A stretch of DNA of 64,000 nucleotides from Bradyrhizobium arachidis (GTDB taxonomy: Bacteria; Pseudomonadota; Alphaproteobacteria; Rhizobiales; Xanthobacteraceae). Positions 62,301 to 64,000 of this stretch are shown piece after piece. The position numbers and the translations under genes are program-made. The stretch spans positions 5,084,001 through 5,148,000 of the forward strand of contig NZ_CP077970.1 of assembly GCF_024758505.1 (NCBI RefSeq), given 5' to 3'. Position 1 is the first letter of the stretch. Each line of letters opens with the position of its first letter. The notes beneath the pieces were generated by a model. The model was given only the letters and a program-made list of their open reading frames with translations, made no database searches and was not told the origin of the DNA.

Positions 62301-63054
62301 TGGGAGCATTCGGCGCAGTCGCGGTCGGCGGCATGCCCGGACCAGAGCGCGGGAATGTCGGCGGCAGGCCGGCTTCCTTCTTCGAGGCAACGCCCGTTGC
62401 GAGCGGTTTTGCGGTGTCGCCGGCTGATACGGTGACCGTGCCATCGGGCAGAATGCGGATGGCCAGCTCGGCATCGACGAGATTGAGGCTTTCGGCACGC
62501 AACCGCCCCATCAGGAGCGCGGTGCCCGATAGCTTCACCTCGGCCTTCGGCGCAACCGCCACGATGGCGTGGTCGCGGTCGCGCACGATGATGTCGCGGA
62601 TGCGTACGGCGATGCGGATGCGGCCGGCGCGTTCGATCTGTGTGCCGCCGACCTCGACCGTGTTGCCGTGGCCGATGTTCTCCTCGATCGCCTCGGCAAG
62701 CCAGGGTGTTGCGATGTCGAGATTGATCGGACCTGCGCCGAGCCGCCACCACAGCGCGCCGAAGCAGCCGACGAAGATGACGACGACCATCGCAACGCCG
62801 ATGGCGAGGCGCTTGACCCACCGATCGGCCGCCAGCCAGCGCCGCAGGGTCCCAAAACCGTCGCCCAGGCGATGAACCCGCGAACTGGAACGGGACAGCA
62901 GCCGGCGCGCCCGACGGCCCGCCGCCTCCTCCTGATCCGGATCCCAATCGGGCTCATCCCACTCCGGGGGAGCCTGTTGCGCGGTGCGCCGATCGTAGTC
63001 CCGGTCATACTCCGATCCATGATCGGATCCCTGGGGCGACGTATTCCTAGCCAT
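59320..63054 (-). CDS. Large AsmA/YhdP-like membrane protein (DUF3971-type)
   Basis: A 1244-residue protein. A charged N-terminal tail (about 1-70) precedes one transmembrane helix (LAIGVAMVVVIFVGCFGALWW), then the long periplasmic part in repeated beta-strand groups as in AsmA/TamB/YhdP bridge proteins that carry lipids between membranes; the final region (MYGVNNIFGQIPLFGIFLGGGDKEGLIGVTYEVVG) is the typical AsmA-like C-terminus. Start at 63054 has GAGAGG upstream; the frame is open to 63177. Confidence 0.85.
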   Translation of the reverse strand: MARNTSPQGSDHGSEYDRDYDRRTAQQAPPEWDEPDWDPDQEEAAGRRARRLLSRSSSRVHRLGDGFGTLRRWLAADRWVKRLAIGVAMVVVIFVGCFGALWWRLGAGPINLDIATPWLAEAIEENIGHGNTVEVGGTQIERAGRIRIAVRIRDIIVRDRDHAIVAVAPKAEVKLSGTALLMGRLRAESLNLVDAELAIRILPDGTVTVSAGDTAKPLATGVASKKEAGLPPTFPRSGPGMPPTATAPNAPNVATGTPAASPTASAQSGLLASLDWLDSLSMTGLDGQNLNEIGLKNGNLIVDDQQRGGKWTFENISLSLRRPSKGGVALSLGEEGAKPWSLRVTVGPAENGVRSVDIRADKVSTANILLALRPKDLTYNADLPLTGELKGELGRDGLPTYFRGKIVAGAGNIIDTDTPDYPMGIDSAEINVEWDSGRRVLVAPFKVIAGANRVTLLAHLEPPNGNTTDWQLGFSGGSILLAGIDNEPPLVFNRIAIGFRFDTDHKRVLLTQANISNGEIGVAGTATVDYANEPQLTLGFAGTPMSASAMKRMWPTLVVPELREWVIERIERGSLQRIEVAVNSPVRNLSRKGPPIPDDGLSVNIVANGVAVRPVDGMPSVHDADLRARVTGRTATVNIGQGIADTPAGRKVTISDFTFEVPDMVPKPSPSRSRFRVEGPVPAAAEMLANDRLSDLSATFVDPNTSKGTFNATISLALPVKGELTKADTVYAVTADLNGFAADKLVMNQKLEANTLKIVANNQGYQVKGDVKINGQAASLDYRKPAEGDADVKLQTTLDDASRARLGFDLGPAVSGSIPVKLSGKIAGGPEQTTRLGIEADLTSLKLDNILPGWVKLPGKSGKASFKVVPTAQSTRLEDIVVDGAGVSIRGALEIDQNGDLMNANFPVYSPSDGDKASLRVERGADGVVKGTMRGEVFDGRGFLKSAISGTTKDDGKSKLKNVDFDIDVKLGTVAGSNGETMRSVDAKMSRRNGAIKAFSLSGKVGSNTPVTADLRGGRAQGSREVIYLQTNDAGALLRFTDTTNKVYGGQMVVAMEPPTSEPTAREGLINVRDFSVRGMDQLDRVAAGGPNGAQNGVAFSALRAEFTRHNGALTIRDGVVKGPMIGATIEGAIDYPGNQVCMSGTFVPMYGVNNIFGQIPLFGIFLGGGDKEGLIGVTYEVVGTPAAPVMRVNPISAMAPGLFRKIFEFNTGKQNSPIDELATQSGDAGSPRSLSIGCNAARR

Positions 63055-63345
63055 TGCCTCTCGATACAGGCGCCCATCGTACGATTGACCGCCACCAGGG
63101 CCACAGCCGTCAACAGGGATCGAGCGCCCCTGCACCGGCACCGCAGCCATTCCGTGAATGTTCCTGCTGTTCGTCATTTCGCCCCGGGCGCGCGTTCAAC
63201 GAGCAGTGGGGTGGTGCGTGGAATTCCTTGTAACCATACGCCGGCGTCGCCAGACTTGCCCAGCCGAGGGCCCGAATCCGGCGACCCGGACGGAAGCTGC
63301 AATAGCGTTCTGGTTGACCCGCCGAAAGCGTCGAAAGGAAGGCGT
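63055..63345. other. Divergent intergenic region between AsmA-like and peroxiredoxin genes
   Basis: About 290 bp that should carry two promoters. Nothing further stands out; the frames reported across it on the minus strand are extensions without support. Confidence 0.35.
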
Positions 63346-64000
63346 ATGTCCAAGAAATCGCAAAAGAAAACGTCCAAGACGGCCTCCGGCAGCCCAACGC
63401 CAAGGAAATCGACAGCCAAAACGACGGCACAGTCCAAAACAAAGTCCGCAAAAACCCAGCGGGCGCCGGCCGGCACATCACGCAAGACCACAGCCAAGGC
63501 AGCATCGCATAACGCCGCATCGAAACGGTTAAAATCTTCCGAATCCGCGCCATCTGCTCAAACGAACGCAAAAGCGGCGCTGTCCGAGGGTCAGAAGGCC
63601 CCTGCCTTCCGCCTGCCCCGCGACGGCGGCGACGTCGCCACGCTGTCGGACTATGCCGGCAAAAAGCTCGTGCTGTTCTTCTATCCCCGTGCCGACACGC
63701 CGGGCTGCACAAGGGAAGCGATCGACTTCACGCGTCTCAAGGACGCGTTCGCCGCGGCCGGTACCGCCGTGCTCGGCATCTCCGCCGACCCGCCCAAGGC
63801 CCAGGAGAAATTTCGCGACAAGCATAAGCTCGGCGTCCCCCTGATCTCGGACGAGCGGCATGAGATGCTGGAGGCTTATGGCGCCTGGGGCGAAAAATCC
63901 ATGTATGGCAAGACTTTCCAAGGGATTCTTCGCACCACGGTCCTGGTCGGTGCTGACGGCAGGGTCGCCAAAATATGGCGCCATGTGCGGGTCGATGGTC
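63346..64000 (+). CDS. bcp: Bcp/PrxQ-type peroxiredoxin with long basic N-terminal tail, cut by window edge
   Basis: The visible 218 codons begin with about 78 residues rich in Lys, Ala, Ser and Thr (such as KTTAKAASHNAASKR), then a peroxiredoxin fold: FRLPRDGGDVATLSDYAGKKLVLFFYPRADTPGCTREA with peroxidatic Cys121. The usual resolving cysteine four or five residues after it is absent (TREAIDF). Peroxiredoxins reduce H2O2 and organic peroxides with thioredoxin. The basic tail may bind nucleic acid or be an export or anchoring segment. ATG 63346 follows AAAGGAAGG. The C-terminus is outside the window. Confidence 0.9.
   Translation, partial: MSKKSQKKTSKTASGSPTPRKSTAKTTAQSKTKSAKTQRAPAGTSRKTTAKAASHNAASKRLKSSESAPSAQTNAKAALSEGQKAPAFRLPRDGGDVATLSDYAGKKLVLFFYPRADTPGCTREAIDFTRLKDAFAAAGTAVLGISADPPKAQEKFRDKHKLGVPLISDERHEMLEAYGAWGEKSMYGKTFQGILRTTVLVGADGRVAKIWRHVRVDG

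Overview
The window reads as chromosomal DNA of a Bradyrhizobium-like alphaproteobacterium (family Nitrobacteraceae). The grounds are high GC, codon use strongly biased to G/C in third position, a suf operon of the order iscS-like/sufB/sufC/sufD/sufS/sufT/sufA, PhaC, class II fructose bisphosphatase next to homoserine dehydrogenase, short beta-barrel porin-like proteins typical of this family, and several families of intergenic palindromic repeats. No rRNA, tRNA, CRISPR array, phage or intact insertion sequence was seen. Both edges cut a gene: a GntR-type regulator on the left and a Bcp-type peroxiredoxin on the right.

Layout. 0-3 kb: regulator, M24 peptidase and SMP-30 lactonase in one operon, facing a small secreted cytochrome c. 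3.3-7.1 kb: a large autotransporter with T5SS/PEP-CTERM-associated repeats. 7.5-14.3 kb: a winged-helix/TolB-like/TPR regulator, a haloacid dehalogenase, GlpX, homoserine dehydrogenase, an aminotransferase and a small lipoprotein. 14.5-23.7 kb: PhaC, a MAPEG protein, a divergent carbamoyltransferase-like gene bounded by a 22-bp direct repeat, small secreted and membrane proteins, LysR, ArgC with PaiB, a Tat-exported MBL hydrolase and DedA. 23.9-34.6 kb: parE, then six same-strand outer-membrane barrel genes and a seventh facing them, with a decayed second copy of the parE 3' end between the first two. 34.7-42.8 kb: FAD monooxygenase, secreted caspase-like protein, AraC regulator, RhlE helicase, GGDEF protein and TfoX-N protein. 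43-50 kb: the complete SUF iron-sulfur assembly operon with a candidate Irr-type operator. 50-64 kb: an acyltransferase divergent from a membrane LytTR regulator, an alpha/beta hydrolase, DUF1697, a GST with a triple palindromic operator, AnmK, TyrS, MFS, DoxX, a large AsmA/YhdP-like protein and Bcp.

Most genes are housekeeping or ordinary accessory genes. The most informative structures are traces of local rearrangement: the parE tail remnant inside the porin array, a frameshift that removes the C-terminal aromatic residue of the last array member, the direct-repeat-bounded carbamoyltransferase-like cassette, and a haloacid dehalogenase remnant. The triple GATGCA-N2-TGCATC array before the GST gene and the divergent LytTR/acyltransferase pair are the best leads for uncharacterised regulation. 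I found no convincing wholly new multi-gene system.
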